Shown here in pieces: positions 23,201 to 29,466 of a DNA stretch of 55,703 bases. Position 1 is the first letter of the stretch. Each line of letters opens with the position of its first letter. Below the pieces are notes generated by a model that saw only the letters and a program-made list of their open reading frames with translations, ran no database searches and was not told the origin of the DNA. The position numbers and the translations under genes were made by a program. The stretch lies in assembly GCF_015704865.1 (NCBI RefSeq), contig NZ_JADQTO010000013.1:98647-154349 (forward strand), written 5' to 3'. Source of the stretch: Actinoplanes aureus (GTDB lineage: Bacteria; Actinomycetota; Actinomycetes; Mycobacteriales; Micromonosporaceae).

Positions 23201-24696
23201 CTGGTGGTGCGCTGGAACGCTCCGCTCGGCACCACCTGGACCTCGACCCCGTCGTAGCCGAGCGCCTCCGCGACCCGGCCCCGGACCCGCCCGGCCACCG
23301 ATGGGTCCGCGCGTACCGCCGGAGCCGCCAGGAACACCACGACCCGTTCCCGGCCGCTCTCCGCGCCGGTGGCCCCGACGACCGCGACCGGCCCCGTCCC
23401 GAGACCGGGCGTCGCGGCCGCCACCTCCTCCAGGTCCGCGGCGTGGAAGGTACGGCCGTGCACGAACAGCACGTCCTTGTGGCGTCCGGTCACGCAGAGC
23501 CGCCCGGCCCGCAGGAAACCGAGGTCCCCGGTACGCAGCCACCCGTCCACCAGCGCGGCCGCGGTGGCCGCCGGGTCCCGGTGGTAGCCGCGGGTCACGT
23601 TCGGGCCGCGTACCTGGATGTGCCCGACCAGCCCGTCCTCCAGCGGCACACCCGAGTCGTCGGTCACCCGGATCTCGCAGTCCGGCACCGGATGACCGAC
23701 GTCCATCAACTCGACCGCCGGGGCGTCCGGTCCGGCGTCCACCGCCACCCCGCGGGCCAGCGCCGCGCGGCTCAGCCGGTGCGGCCGGGCCAGTTCGCCC
23801 ATAGGCGGGCAGGAGACCGCCACGGTGGCCTCGGCCAGCCCGTACACCGGTTGCAGCGCTCCCGGGTCGAGCCGCGCCCGGCTCAGCTTCCCGGCGAACG
23901 CACGCCACACCGCCGGCGAGATCGGCTCCGCGCCCACCATGACGAGGCGCACGCTGCTCAGATCCAGCCCGTCGAGCACCGCGTCGGGCACCCGGCGCAC
24001 GGTCATGGCCAGCGCGAAGTTCGCCGCCGACAGGATCGTGGCCCGGTGCCGCGCCGCGACCCGCAGCCACGTCTCCGGCCGTTTCGCGAACGTCAGCGGG
24101 CTGATCCGGACCTGTGCGCAGCGCAGGTGCAACGGCGTCAGATGGGTGCCGATCAGGCCCATGTCGTGGAAGTACGGCATCCAGGTGACGACCACGTCGT
24201 CCGGGCCGGCCGCGCTGGCCCGGGCCGCCTGCTCGACGTTCGCCGCCAGGTTGCCGTGGGTCAGTTCGACGCCCTTGGGCGTACCGGTGCTGCCCGACGA
24301 GAACTGGAGGAGCGCCAGGTCGTCCGGCCCGACCGGCTCCGGCGCGGCGAGCGGGGCCGCTTCCGGCAGCTCGGCCAGCGACAACCGCGGGAGCTGCCCG
24401 AGCACCCGCCGGACCGCCGCCAGCCGGGCGGGCTCGTCGGGCAGCGGTACGGGCACGACGCCGGCCACCACCGCACCCCAGAACAGCGGCAGGAACTCCG
24501 CGCTGTCCTCGGCGACCAGCAGCATCGGATCGCCCTTGCGCAGACCCGCGGCGCGCAGGCCACCGGCCACCCGCAACGCGTCCGCGTACAGGCCGGCGTA
24601 GCTGGTGAACCGCTCCGTACCGTCGCCGCCGACGTGCACGACGCCCCGGTCCGGCGCTTCGGCGGCGGCCCGCACCAGCACGTCGGTCAGCGTCAT
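14275..24696 (-). CDS. Hybrid FAAL-PKS-NRPS megasynthase with C-terminal acyl-ACP-reductase-like domain
   Basis: A 3473-residue assembly line. Order: fatty-acyl-AMP ligase 1-515 (S-S-G-S-T-G near 132, S-G-K-L-R-R near 500); ACP 530-615; KS 620-1050 with Cys777, His910, His949; truncated AT-like region 1110-1300 where the G-H-S-x-G motif reads G-H-G-A-G at 1200-1203, so it is inactive; KR 1310-1640 with Ser1581 and Tyr1594; ACP 1680-1765 (Ser1723); condensation domain 1760-2165 with intact H-H-A-A-A-D-G ending His1886 onward; adenylation 2165-2650; PCP with Ser2695; second condensation domain 2745-3130 with H-H-L-I-G-D-G (His2867); terminal NAD(P)-binding domain 3140-3473 with G-V-G-S-I-G near 3267 and Cys3420. 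It would activate a fatty acid, extend it once, keep the beta-hydroxyl, add one amino acid and release reductively. Malonyl must come in trans. ATG 24696 has ATAGGA upstream; ATG 24705 is an alternative. Confidence 0.9.
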   Translation of the reverse strand: MTLTDVLVRAAAEAPDRGVVHVGGDGTERFTSYAGLYADALRVAGGLRAAGLRKGDPMLLVAEDSAEFLPLFWGAVVAGVVPVPLPDEPARLAAVRRVLGQLPRLSLAELPEAAPLAAPEPVGPDDLALLQFSSGSTGTPKGVELTHGNLAANVEQAARASAAGPDDVVVTWMPYFHDMGLIGTHLTPLHLRCAQVRISPLTFAKRPETWLRVAARHRATILSAANFALAMTVRRVPDAVLDGLDLSSVRLVMVGAEPISPAVWRAFAGKLSRARLDPGALQPVYGLAEATVAVSCPPMGELARPHRLSRAALARGVAVDAGPDAPAVELMDVGHPVPDCEIRVTDDSGVPLEDGLVGHIQVRGPNVTRGYHRDPAATAAALVDGWLRTGDLGFLRAGRLCVTGRHKDVLFVHGRTFHAADLEEVAAATPGLGTGPVAVVGATGAESGRERVVVFLAAPAVRADPSVAGRVRGRVAEALGYDGVEVQVVPSGAFQRTTSGKLRRQPLRERIGVPAPAEATPAPSDAMPAGPPRTRPEMERAVRAVWARVLRIPAERIGPGDRFLAIGGSSLAAMEVLAALEDAFGRTLDPVLLRDCATVPALADRLLSLSDAPAAPAENRKNATDELAVIGLACRFPDADSPEQFWRNLLAGHDSVTPVTRWTGGGHGAFLTDPGLFDAGYFGIGDDEARWLDPHARIFLELAHEALERAGYAGPRRHGRRIGVFAAVGESGYPELMAQSGATGTHALTGTLRNLTAARVAHLLDLRGPALAIDTACSSALVALHLAGRSLAAGDCDMAVVGGVSLNLTGTAERLLAGAQALSPTGRCRAFDADADGFVPGEGGAVLVLTRAGDAGGDDILALVRGTAVNNDGRSLSLMAPNPLVQQEVIVSAYRDSGVDPADVSYVEAHGTGTAVGDPIEARSLAYAFPPLPDGRRRLLGSVKTNIGHLLNVAGMPGLLKVILALRHRELPPSLHHERPTPRFDLAGAGFEVVTERRPWTGPLVAGVNSFGFGGTNAHAILAAPPVRDPEPSPAVTGPHLLTLSARSGAALRAAAADLVEHLREHPGLREGDVCATASTARDDGPYRVALTVDGDLADQLAAIIPGPPIGRTPRVAFLFSGSSGFSGAALYATAPVFRAVLDEVSDAIGPIAGRTLAAWCIGPAILAAEVARPLAVAVAAAQAAQLRAFGVRPDAVTGHGAGELAAAVSTGMLTAVEAVRLALPGAVSAPAVEPSEIRLADYDVLVAIGANGGTAGVRPAGSDARALLATAGDLWSRGAALDRSHLDAGTRRVTLPTYPFQRRRFWVTDPPPPTLSIPRWVDAPAPTAPATGSVTVLTATSAGPVAAATAMKAAPRAGHLLVVTSDLQANPDHAIWAGLAMALADENPGLGVRVVDLSPADTEDDRRAAVERESTHPPAPGPARIVAWRNGRRLVREFVPAPATGPVDLPPDGRYLIAGGAGAVGAAIARHLAGRGRPRLVLAGRSAEPAGLLEELRDLGATASYRVADVTVPDDVAALVAGDSFDVVVQAAGVVRPGSLRAKTAQEIADGFAAKVRGTYLLAEAVREQRPLFVALSSVSSVLPGLAGAVGDYVAGNAYLDAFAAAERAAGRRFVAVNLPALSGGMATAHATSGGGEVLPIDQVPEILWAAAALEAAQVLVGAPQRGSDPPAAPVRVSGTAGAGAGYDELVAIVRELLAEPLDREPGTIGPDEPFLALGLDSLTAVDLVKELESRLGRTLSTTLFFEHRTIGELAGHLAGAPEFPLSPVQRAFHTTGRLYPGVPAYAYVRQTVTAPVDPDRLATAFAELERRHPMLRVRIGPDGQRFEAPGPAAWFTVTDLTGPIEELDAELRNRTFDLTRESPVRAVLAVAGPELAHLMLVVHHAAADGYSLAVLGDELWALYAGAGLPAPPRATFADHETARAAPAGTDLEYWRAALSGYPTLALPFDGDPDGEPRAPYAVHQRKIEPELTARLTAQARAAGVSLFHLLLAGYVRCLARWSGQSAVPVAVARAGRAARLAGVDRMVGPFADTLPVLAQVSPGEPAVALADRLRQAWLVAEQHGSVSTVDIARMLAAHGAGPRTASPASFSFARFPSAGSAGQHTATYAATASAATRLGLVCFEAHGTLHFSWNYPEALFDAATVERFATEHLAELAALDGRAGGPPAIVERIRAQCHRTPAATAVLTDGVELSYLDLDLASERLAARLAETGARRIGLLTGPGADTVIGLVAVLKAGAAWVPLDAAHPPARLADQLRRAGAGVIVCDAGTRAAARALGGFTLVDGRTAPHATPPPVTTGPDDLAYVIFTSGSTGRPKGVPVTHRAMANYLDWSLEAFGYRGEDRLAQTASICFDASVRQLLAPLLVGATVVAWERDTVRDPDELLKRVVRDRVTVWSSVPTLWERLLGAAEKQRPDLALRWVHVGGEELSAAHVRRWFDLFGPGQRITNLYGPTETTINATYHLISERPGDDVTHLPIGRPVGGAVVEVVGEDGRECGPGEVGELYIGGAGVAAGYLDDPSAAFVERGGQRWYRSGDRAVRDTDGVLWFRGRVDDQVKLHGYRIEPGEVEAVLRRHPDVDRSAVRVDGNRLVAWVQPRGAAEPSGSSLRSYLGELLPPYLVPARIEVVAALPLTATGKVDRALLVPAAPAVAEPAVPPATATEQLLARVWSRQLGVPSPGRDDDYFALGGDSIGVLEMFAALEAELPVLPRPTVIYQHRTLAALAAAIDAARAEPAYADDDGSAFPLSLSQRGFLLADAIGTPSTWLAAPRLHGPVDLDRFQQAVDVLVARHPMLRTVFDPPTQRELPAGTRLVVEYDPDPGPLTDEMAAERAVVFDPARWPLVRMRLLRVGPDEHVLLMHAHHLIGDGYSVALLTRELLTVYDRGPEALTPLRSTFREYVALVGRLTPTPVPRDRTAGGFAVGAPVSTGFTLGPAAVAGLRALAAAAGVTPFVPVLTAYHRCLGRLTGRPDPTIGVAVTGRDHALPDLARIFGPCATAVAVRPGPPSTPADDLRRMADAVTAARTGVCTVPEGWQYFFTYLDFGALGPVSGETLRLSWDDTDTDLAALPGTDVLLAARPSGGGLRLTLRGNLPPDLMQRLSTSLRADLESAVPTDVDAALVGYLPAPAQLAALAPAEVRRALPDLDRETIRAILFPDGRPRLLETVTTPLGRSGFVSLPRFADELTHGDLAADAAAAVDLAAAHGARTVSLAGMIPAHTGYGAAVARHVRSSARVTTGHAVTAASVVRTTFAARGRDLSGSVLAVLGVGSIGTSSLCLLLARAEQPPAGLILCDLPATADRLAALAAAITAGGYPGPIEIATGGPDAVYRADVIVAATSGGPGTLDIDRLRPGTVLVDDSFPHCFDTARALARMRDRRDVLVAGGGLLDCGPTERSVAAGLPVAARPGLPDAVASCQLESLLHAVTPDLPLVCGPVSATDASAYWDALDAAGVAAARLHLLDTVVSPPA

Positions 24697-24867
24697 GATC
24701 AACATCCTATCGAGGCCGGCCACCCGGCCGATCGATCGCTCGCCGGGCCGCTTCCGGCGGGTAGGCACCCGGCCGGCACCCGGACTGCTTCTCAGGCCGC
24801 ACCCTCGCACGCCGATAAAGACGACGCCCCACCGGAGGCGGTGGACTCGGAACTGTGGAGGTTGTCC

Positions 24868-25413
24868 ATGCGTCTTGTGCCCCAGTCGTTGCGCCGGCGT
24901 GGCGCGCTGATCACTGCCACCAGCGCCGCCGTGGTCGCGGCGATCGTGACGGTGCTCGTGCTCAACTCGAACCCGGCGGCCGCCACCTGGCAGACCTTCG
25001 CCGGCACTCCGACCTGTGACTGCGTGGTGCAGGACACCAAGAACAACACCTACCGGGCCGTCTTCGGCTACGTGAACACCAGCAAGTCGGCCGGCAAGAT
25101 CGACGCTGGGACCAACAACCGGCTGGAGCTGACCGGCGGCACCACCAAGACCGACGGCACGGTCACCACCCGCTTCGAGCCGGGCTCGCACAAGGCCAGC
25201 TTCTCCACCGGCTGGATCTCCAAGAACACCAAGGTCACCTGGACCGTCGGCGGCAAGACCGTCACCGCCACCTGGAACCGGCCGACCTGCGGCAAGGACG
25301 TCAGCCTGCCGGCCGGCGGCAACGGCTCCGGCCCGCTGCTGGCGCTGCTCGTCGCGGCGCTCATCGGTGGCGGGGTGTTCTTCTGGCGCAAGCGCCGCCC
25401 GGCGGTCAAGTGA
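24868..25413 (+). CDS. Surface protein with C-terminal sorting-type tail, candidate exosortase substrate
   Basis: A 181-residue protein with the tripartite layout of cell-surface sorting substrates. It has a basic N-terminus and signal/TM segment (residues 1-38, ending N-P-A-A-A), an ectodomain of about 110 residues rich in Thr, Lys and Gly with Cys near 50-52 (T-C-D-C) and 140 (P-T-C-G-K), then L-P-A-G-G-N-G-S-G, a hydrophobic helix of about 20 residues, and the tail F-W-R-K-R-R. I do not recognise the ectodomain. ATG 24868 follows GTGGAGG. The stop overlaps the deacetylase start (TGATG), making this the first gene of an operon that encodes an exosortase-like domain three genes on. A sortase acting elsewhere in the genome on an LPxxG-like site is the alternative. 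Confidence 0.72.
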   Translation: MRLVPQSLRRRGALITATSAAVVAAIVTVLVLNSNPAAATWQTFAGTPTCDCVVQDTKNNTYRAVFGYVNTSKSAGKIDAGTNNRLELTGGTTKTDGTVTTRFEPGSHKASFSTGWISKNTKVTWTVGGKTVTATWNRPTCGKDVSLPAGGNGSGPLLALLVAALIGGGVFFWRKRRPAVK

Positions 25414-26087
25414 TGTTGCGCAGCGTGCTGGCGATCGGGGCGCACCCCGACGACATCGAGCTCGGTTGCGGCGGCACCCTGGCCGCACACCGGGCCGCCG
25501 GCGACGCCGTGACCATGCTCGTCGTCACCGGCGGGCAGAACGGTCCCGGCTCCACCGCCGGCCGGCGGGCCGAGGCCGAGGCGGCCGCGCGCAACCTGGA
25601 CTGCCTGCTGCGGTGGGGCCACCTCGTCGACTGCGCGGTGACCGCCGACGCGGGCACCATCGCGGTGATCGAGAAGGCGATCCGCGACACCGAGGCCGAC
25701 GTCATCTACGTGCACGCGCCCGACGACTCACACCAGGACCACCGGGCGGTGACCGCGGCGACGCTGTCCGCCGCGCGGCACAACCGGCGGGTCCTGCACT
25801 ACCGGAGCCCGTCGACCACCCGGTTCGAGCCTACCGTCTACGTGGACATCTCGGCCCACCTGGACCGCAAGATCGACGCCTTGTCCTGCCACCGCAGCCA
25901 GGTCGAGAACTCGGCCATGGTGGATCCGGAGGTGGTCGCCGCCTCGGCCCGCCACTTCGGCGCCCAGGCCCGGGTCCGCTACGCCGAGGCGTTCACGCCG
26001 GCCCGGTTCGTCTGGGACCTGGCACCGGTTCCGCAGATGCCCTTGCTGACCGGGATCCCCGCCTACCCGGCGCGGGTACCGGCATGA
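25413..26087 (+). CDS. PIG-L/LmbE-family N-acetyl-sugar deacetylase
   Basis: A 224-residue zinc deacetylase. The family metal and catalytic motif A-H-P-D-D lies at residues 10-14, followed by E-L-G-C-G-G-T, and the third ligand region is D-S-H-Q-D-H near residues 104-109. Members remove acetyl from GlcNAc-containing molecules (GlcNAc-PI, mycothiol and bacillithiol precursors, antibiotic sugars). There is no signal peptide, so it acts in the cytoplasm. Either GTG 25410 or ATG 25413 could start it; the ATG overlaps the previous stop. With the GT2 and UDP-GlcNAc 2-epimerase genes downstream, a HexNAc-containing lipid-linked or surface glycan is a likely substrate (inference). Confidence 0.87.
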   Translation: MLRSVLAIGAHPDDIELGCGGTLAAHRAAGDAVTMLVVTGGQNGPGSTAGRRAEAEAAARNLDCLLRWGHLVDCAVTADAGTIAVIEKAIRDTEADVIYVHAPDDSHQDHRAVTAATLSAARHNRRVLHYRSPSTTRFEPTVYVDISAHLDRKIDALSCHRSQVENSAMVDPEVVAASARHFGAQARVRYAEAFTPARFVWDLAPVPQMPLLTGIPAYPARVPA

Positions 26088-27451
26088 CCGGCCGGGGGCG
26101 CCACCGCCGTACGGCGTCCCCGGCGCACTTCCGCAAGGGTCTGCTGGGGCACGCGCTGCTGTTCGCGGCCGCCCTGGCGCTGTTCGGTGCCGACGCCACC
26201 CTCGGCTGGTGCGCCACCGTGCTCAACGTCGTGTTCCTGCTGTTCTTCTTCCGGCACCTCGCGTTCGCCGTCTCCGCCGCCCGCTGGGCCGAGAAGGACC
26301 TGGACGCGCCGCTGGTCGGCGTCGAGGGCTTCACCCCCTCGGTCGCCGTCCTGGTGGCCTGCAAGGACGAGGAACTCGTCGTCGACGGCATGGTGTCCGC
26401 GCTGCTCTCGCTCGACTACCCGGCCGGCAAGCTCACCGTCGTGGTCGTCGACGACGCCTCCACCGACGGCACCGGTGCCATCCTCGACGGCTGGGCCGCG
26501 GCCAACCCGCGCCTGCGCGTCCTGCACCGCGAACCCGGCGCGGGCGGCGGCAAGTCCGGCGCCCTCAACGACGCCCTCGCCCTGGTCGACGCCGAGATCG
26601 CGGTGATCTTCGACGCCGACCACCAGCCGGAGGCCAGCGTGCTGCGCCGGCTGGTCCGGCACTTCCGCGAACCCAAGGTCGGCGCCGTGATGGGCCGCTG
26701 CGTGGTCCGCAACGGCGTCGAGTCCAGCCTCGCCTCCACCATCTTCATCGACTATCTCTCCGGCTATCTGGTCAACGAGTACGGCCGGCAGGCCCTGTTC
26801 GAGCTGCCCGCCTACGGCGGTGCCAACTGCGCCGTACGCACCGACCTGATCCGCGCCCTCGGCGGCTGGAACCCGGACACCGTCACCGAGGACACCGACC
26901 TCACCCTGCGGCTGCTCCTGAGCGGGCGGCGGGTCCGCTACGACCCGTCGGCCGTCGACTTCGAGGAGGCGGTGCTGTCGTCCAGCCGGTTCTGGCGGCA
27001 GCGCTACCGCTGGGCGCGGGGGCACCAGAAGTGCCTGCGTGACTATTGGCGGCCGATTCTGCGTACCCGGCATCTCTCGCTCATGGAGAAGCTCGAGACG
27101 ATGCTCTTCCTCTGGGTCTACCACGTGCCGGTGCTCTGCGGCCTGGGCCTGCTGCTGATCGTGCTGCGCGCCTTCGGCTTCGGTGACTCCTCGGCGATCG
27201 AGATGCTCGCGCTGTCCGCCCTGCTGTTCGCCGGCCCGTTCACCGAGCTCGCGGTCGGGCTCGTGCTCGGCCGCGTCGAACGGCGCGCCGTGTGGATGCT
27301 CGTCGGGTTCATCCCGGCCTTCGGCATGTCGATCCTGACCGCCACCAAGGCGTACTTCGACGGCATGTGGGGCACCACGTACAGCTGGTCCAAGACCGCG
27401 CGCTCGGGGGCCACCAGCACGGTCGCCCGCGAACCGGTGGCGGTGCCATGA
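26084..27451 (+). CDS. Processive GT2 membrane glycosyltransferase
   Basis: A 455-residue membrane glycosyltransferase of the NodC/hyaluronan/cellulose synthase-like group. Two N-terminal membrane helices (about 20-65) precede the GT-A domain with D-D-A-S-T at about 122, D-A-D-H at about 178, T-E-D-T-D at about 268 and the processivity motif Q-R-Y-R-W at about 306. At least three further helices follow (about 345-440). Such enzymes use a UDP-sugar to extend a beta-linked chain and move it across the membrane. ATG 26084 overlaps the previous stop (ATGA). The UDP-GlcNAc 2-epimerase in the operon suggests UDP-GlcNAc or UDP-ManNAc as donor. Confidence 0.88.
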   Translation: MTGRGRHRRTASPAHFRKGLLGHALLFAAALALFGADATLGWCATVLNVVFLLFFFRHLAFAVSAARWAEKDLDAPLVGVEGFTPSVAVLVACKDEELVVDGMVSALLSLDYPAGKLTVVVVDDASTDGTGAILDGWAAANPRLRVLHREPGAGGGKSGALNDALALVDAEIAVIFDADHQPEASVLRRLVRHFREPKVGAVMGRCVVRNGVESSLASTIFIDYLSGYLVNEYGRQALFELPAYGGANCAVRTDLIRALGGWNPDTVTEDTDLTLRLLLSGRRVRYDPSAVDFEEAVLSSSRFWRQRYRWARGHQKCLRDYWRPILRTRHLSLMEKLETMLFLWVYHVPVLCGLGLLLIVLRAFGFGDSSAIEMLALSALLFAGPFTELAVGLVLGRVERRAVWMLVGFIPAFGMSILTATKAYFDGMWGTTYSWSKTARSGATSTVAREPVAVP

Positions 27452-29466
27452 GCCTCGTGACGCGCCGGCTGGAGCGCACGCTGGTCCGGCGGGCGAGCCG
27501 CCGGATGGTAACCACCGCGACCGTACGCCGACGGCAGCTCGTCCTCATCGAGATGCTGCTCGCCGTACTCGGCTGCGTCGGCGGCTACCTCCTGCTCATC
27601 GACTGGGCCCGGCGTTTCGAGGTGTCCCTCACGGCGACCATCCTCGACGGGCTCGGCGTGGACCGGATCTCGGCCGTCCTCGGTGACTCGTTCATCGTCT
27701 TCGGCCCCGGCTACGAACCCGTGGTCGCCGAGATGACCGCGTCCTGCTCGATCCTCACCAGCGTCCTGGCGCTGGCCGCCCTCGCCCTGGTCGCTCTCCG
27801 CGAACGACCGCAGGTGCTGGTCGGCCTCGTCGCGGCGAGCCTGTTCGTCCTGGCCGCCAACCAGGTCCGCCTGATCCTGTCCCTGCTGGCCGGCCGCTAC
27901 CTCGCCATCGACGCGCTGATCTTCTTCCACGACTGGGTCGGCGCCGCCATCAACTTCGCCTACACGCTGATCGGACTGCTCATCATGATCGGACTGACGA
28001 TGTACGACGCGCAGCGCGCCGAACAGGACCACACCGGCCGGCACACCGCCGACCGCCCGGAAGCCTGGGCCCGGCCCGGCCTCGGTCACCGCGTCCCGGT
28101 CGAGACCTCAGCGGAGACCGAGCGCACCAACGTGGCGGCGATCCTGCACCGCAGGATCCTGCCGAAGTCCGTCTCCAGCCGGCTCGCCCGCCGCCGCGAG
28201 CAGCGCCGCGTCGACTACCGCGTCGGCCACGAGAGCGCCGGCCGCCGTGCCGTCATCGTCCGCGAACTCGCCGCCAAGGGTCTCGGCGTGCACACCGCCA
28301 CCCTGCTCGCGGTCGCCACCCACGAGACCGACCCGCTGGTCCTCGACTCGCTGGCCACCGCGGTCGCCGCCCGCCAGTGGGAACCCGTCGCCGGCCAGGA
28401 CGTCATCTCCCTGCGCCTGTGGGCCCGCGCCTGGCTCATGCGGGCACCCCAGCAGGACGCCGGCGTCGCGCCCACCGGACGGCTGATCGCCGTGACCGGC
28501 GCGGGCGGCCCGGCCGGTGTCGCCGTCATCAAGGCTCTGCAGGCCGCCGGTGACCACGTGCTCGCCCTCGACGCCAACCCGGACGCGGTCGGCCTGCGGC
28601 TGGCCGGGCGGGCCGCCGTGCTGCCCCGCGCCGACCAGCCCGGGTACGCCGAAGCCCTCCTCACCACCCTCGACGAGCACCGCCCGGCCGCCCTGATCTG
28701 CACCGTCGCCGAGGAGTACGCGGCGTTGACCCCGCTCACCGGCACCCTCGCCAGGCTGGGCGTACGCACCTGGCTGCCGGACCTGAACGCCGCGGAGACG
28801 TGCCTCGACAAGGTCGCCTTCGCCGCCGCCCTCTACCAGGCCGGCGTACCGCACCCCACCACCGCGTGGAACGCCGCCACCGCCGGGATGATCCCCGGTC
28901 CGTGGGTGGTCAAGCCGGCCCGCGGGCGGGGCAGCCGCGACGTCGTGATGGTCAGCGACCCGAGCGACCTCGCCCACGCCTTCGCCACCGTCCCGGGTGC
29001 CATCGCGCAGACCCGGCTGACCGGCCGCGAGTTCACCGCCGACGCGCTCGTCGACCGCGACGGCACCCTGGTCGCCTGCGTGCCCCGCTGGCGCGACGAG
29101 ACCCGCGGCGGCATCTCGGTGCGGGGCACCACCTTCGAGAACCCGCGGGTCACCGAGGTCGCCGCCGCCACCCTGCGGGCCGTCGGCCACACCGGTCCGG
29201 CCAACGTGCAGGGCTTCGTGGCCGAGGACGGCAGCGTCACGGTCGTCGAGGTCAACCCGCGCTTCTCCGGGGGACTGCCGCTCACCCTGGCGGCCGGTGC
29301 GGACGTCGTCACCGCGTACCTCGAAGGCATCTTGAACCCGGGCGCGCGGCTGCCCGGCCTCACCTACCGGCCCGGCGTGCGCATGGCCCGGCATTTCGCC
29401 GAGGTCTACTACGACGCCGACGGCGCCCCGGTCACCGACCCCCTCGCCCTCGGAGTTGCCCGATGA
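27448..29466 (+). CDS. Exosortase-like membrane domain fused to ATP-grasp ligase
   Basis: A 672-residue protein with two unrelated parts. Residues 30-190 form a polytopic domain with the exosortase/archaeosortase signature: Cys100 in T-A-S-C-S, Arg141 in A-N-Q-V-R-L and His161 in F-F-H-D-W-V-G, each beside a hydrophobic helix. Residues 190-340 are a basic helical linker. Residues 345-672 form an ATP-grasp protein of the PylC/CarB-like type: Rossmann start V-T-G-A-G-G-P-A-G, W-V-V-K-P-A-R-G-R-G-S-R-D for ATP, and the metal/phosphate segment V-E-V-N-P-R-F-S-G-G. The first part would cleave and transfer a surface protein; the second would form an amide or peptide-like bond. Both ends overlap neighbours by ATGA. 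I know of no described role for this fusion. Confidence 0.77.
   Translation: MSLVTRRLERTLVRRASRRMVTTATVRRRQLVLIEMLLAVLGCVGGYLLLIDWARRFEVSLTATILDGLGVDRISAVLGDSFIVFGPGYEPVVAEMTASCSILTSVLALAALALVALRERPQVLVGLVAASLFVLAANQVRLILSLLAGRYLAIDALIFFHDWVGAAINFAYTLIGLLIMIGLTMYDAQRAEQDHTGRHTADRPEAWARPGLGHRVPVETSAETERTNVAAILHRRILPKSVSSRLARRREQRRVDYRVGHESAGRRAVIVRELAAKGLGVHTATLLAVATHETDPLVLDSLATAVAARQWEPVAGQDVISLRLWARAWLMRAPQQDAGVAPTGRLIAVTGAGGPAGVAVIKALQAAGDHVLALDANPDAVGLRLAGRAAVLPRADQPGYAEALLTTLDEHRPAALICTVAEEYAALTPLTGTLARLGVRTWLPDLNAAETCLDKVAFAAALYQAGVPHPTTAWNAATAGMIPGPWVVKPARGRGSRDVVMVSDPSDLAHAFATVPGAIAQTRLTGREFTADALVDRDGTLVACVPRWRDETRGGISVRGTTFENPRVTEVAAATLRAVGHTGPANVQGFVAEDGSVTVVEVNPRFSGGLPLTLAAGADVVTAYLEGILNPGARLPGLTYRPGVRMARHFAEVYYDADGAPVTDPLALGVAR

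Noticed and set aside
22342..24867. Very long open frames antisense to the megasynthase, also at 17719-19752 and 19804-22074
   Set aside because: They are Arg/Gly/Ala-rich, have no family features or RBS, and mirror the high-GC coding strand. The opposite frame carries all catalytic motifs.
24868..25413. Classical LPxTG sortase substrate
   Set aside because: The motif is L-P-A-G-G, no sortase gene is in the window, and an exosortase-like gene is in the same operon. It is kept as the alternative but not called.
24697..25488. Upstream extension of the megasynthase frame to 25488
   Set aside because: The extra residues are low complexity and overlap the divergent surface-protein gene. The FAAL domain begins normally at ATG 24696.
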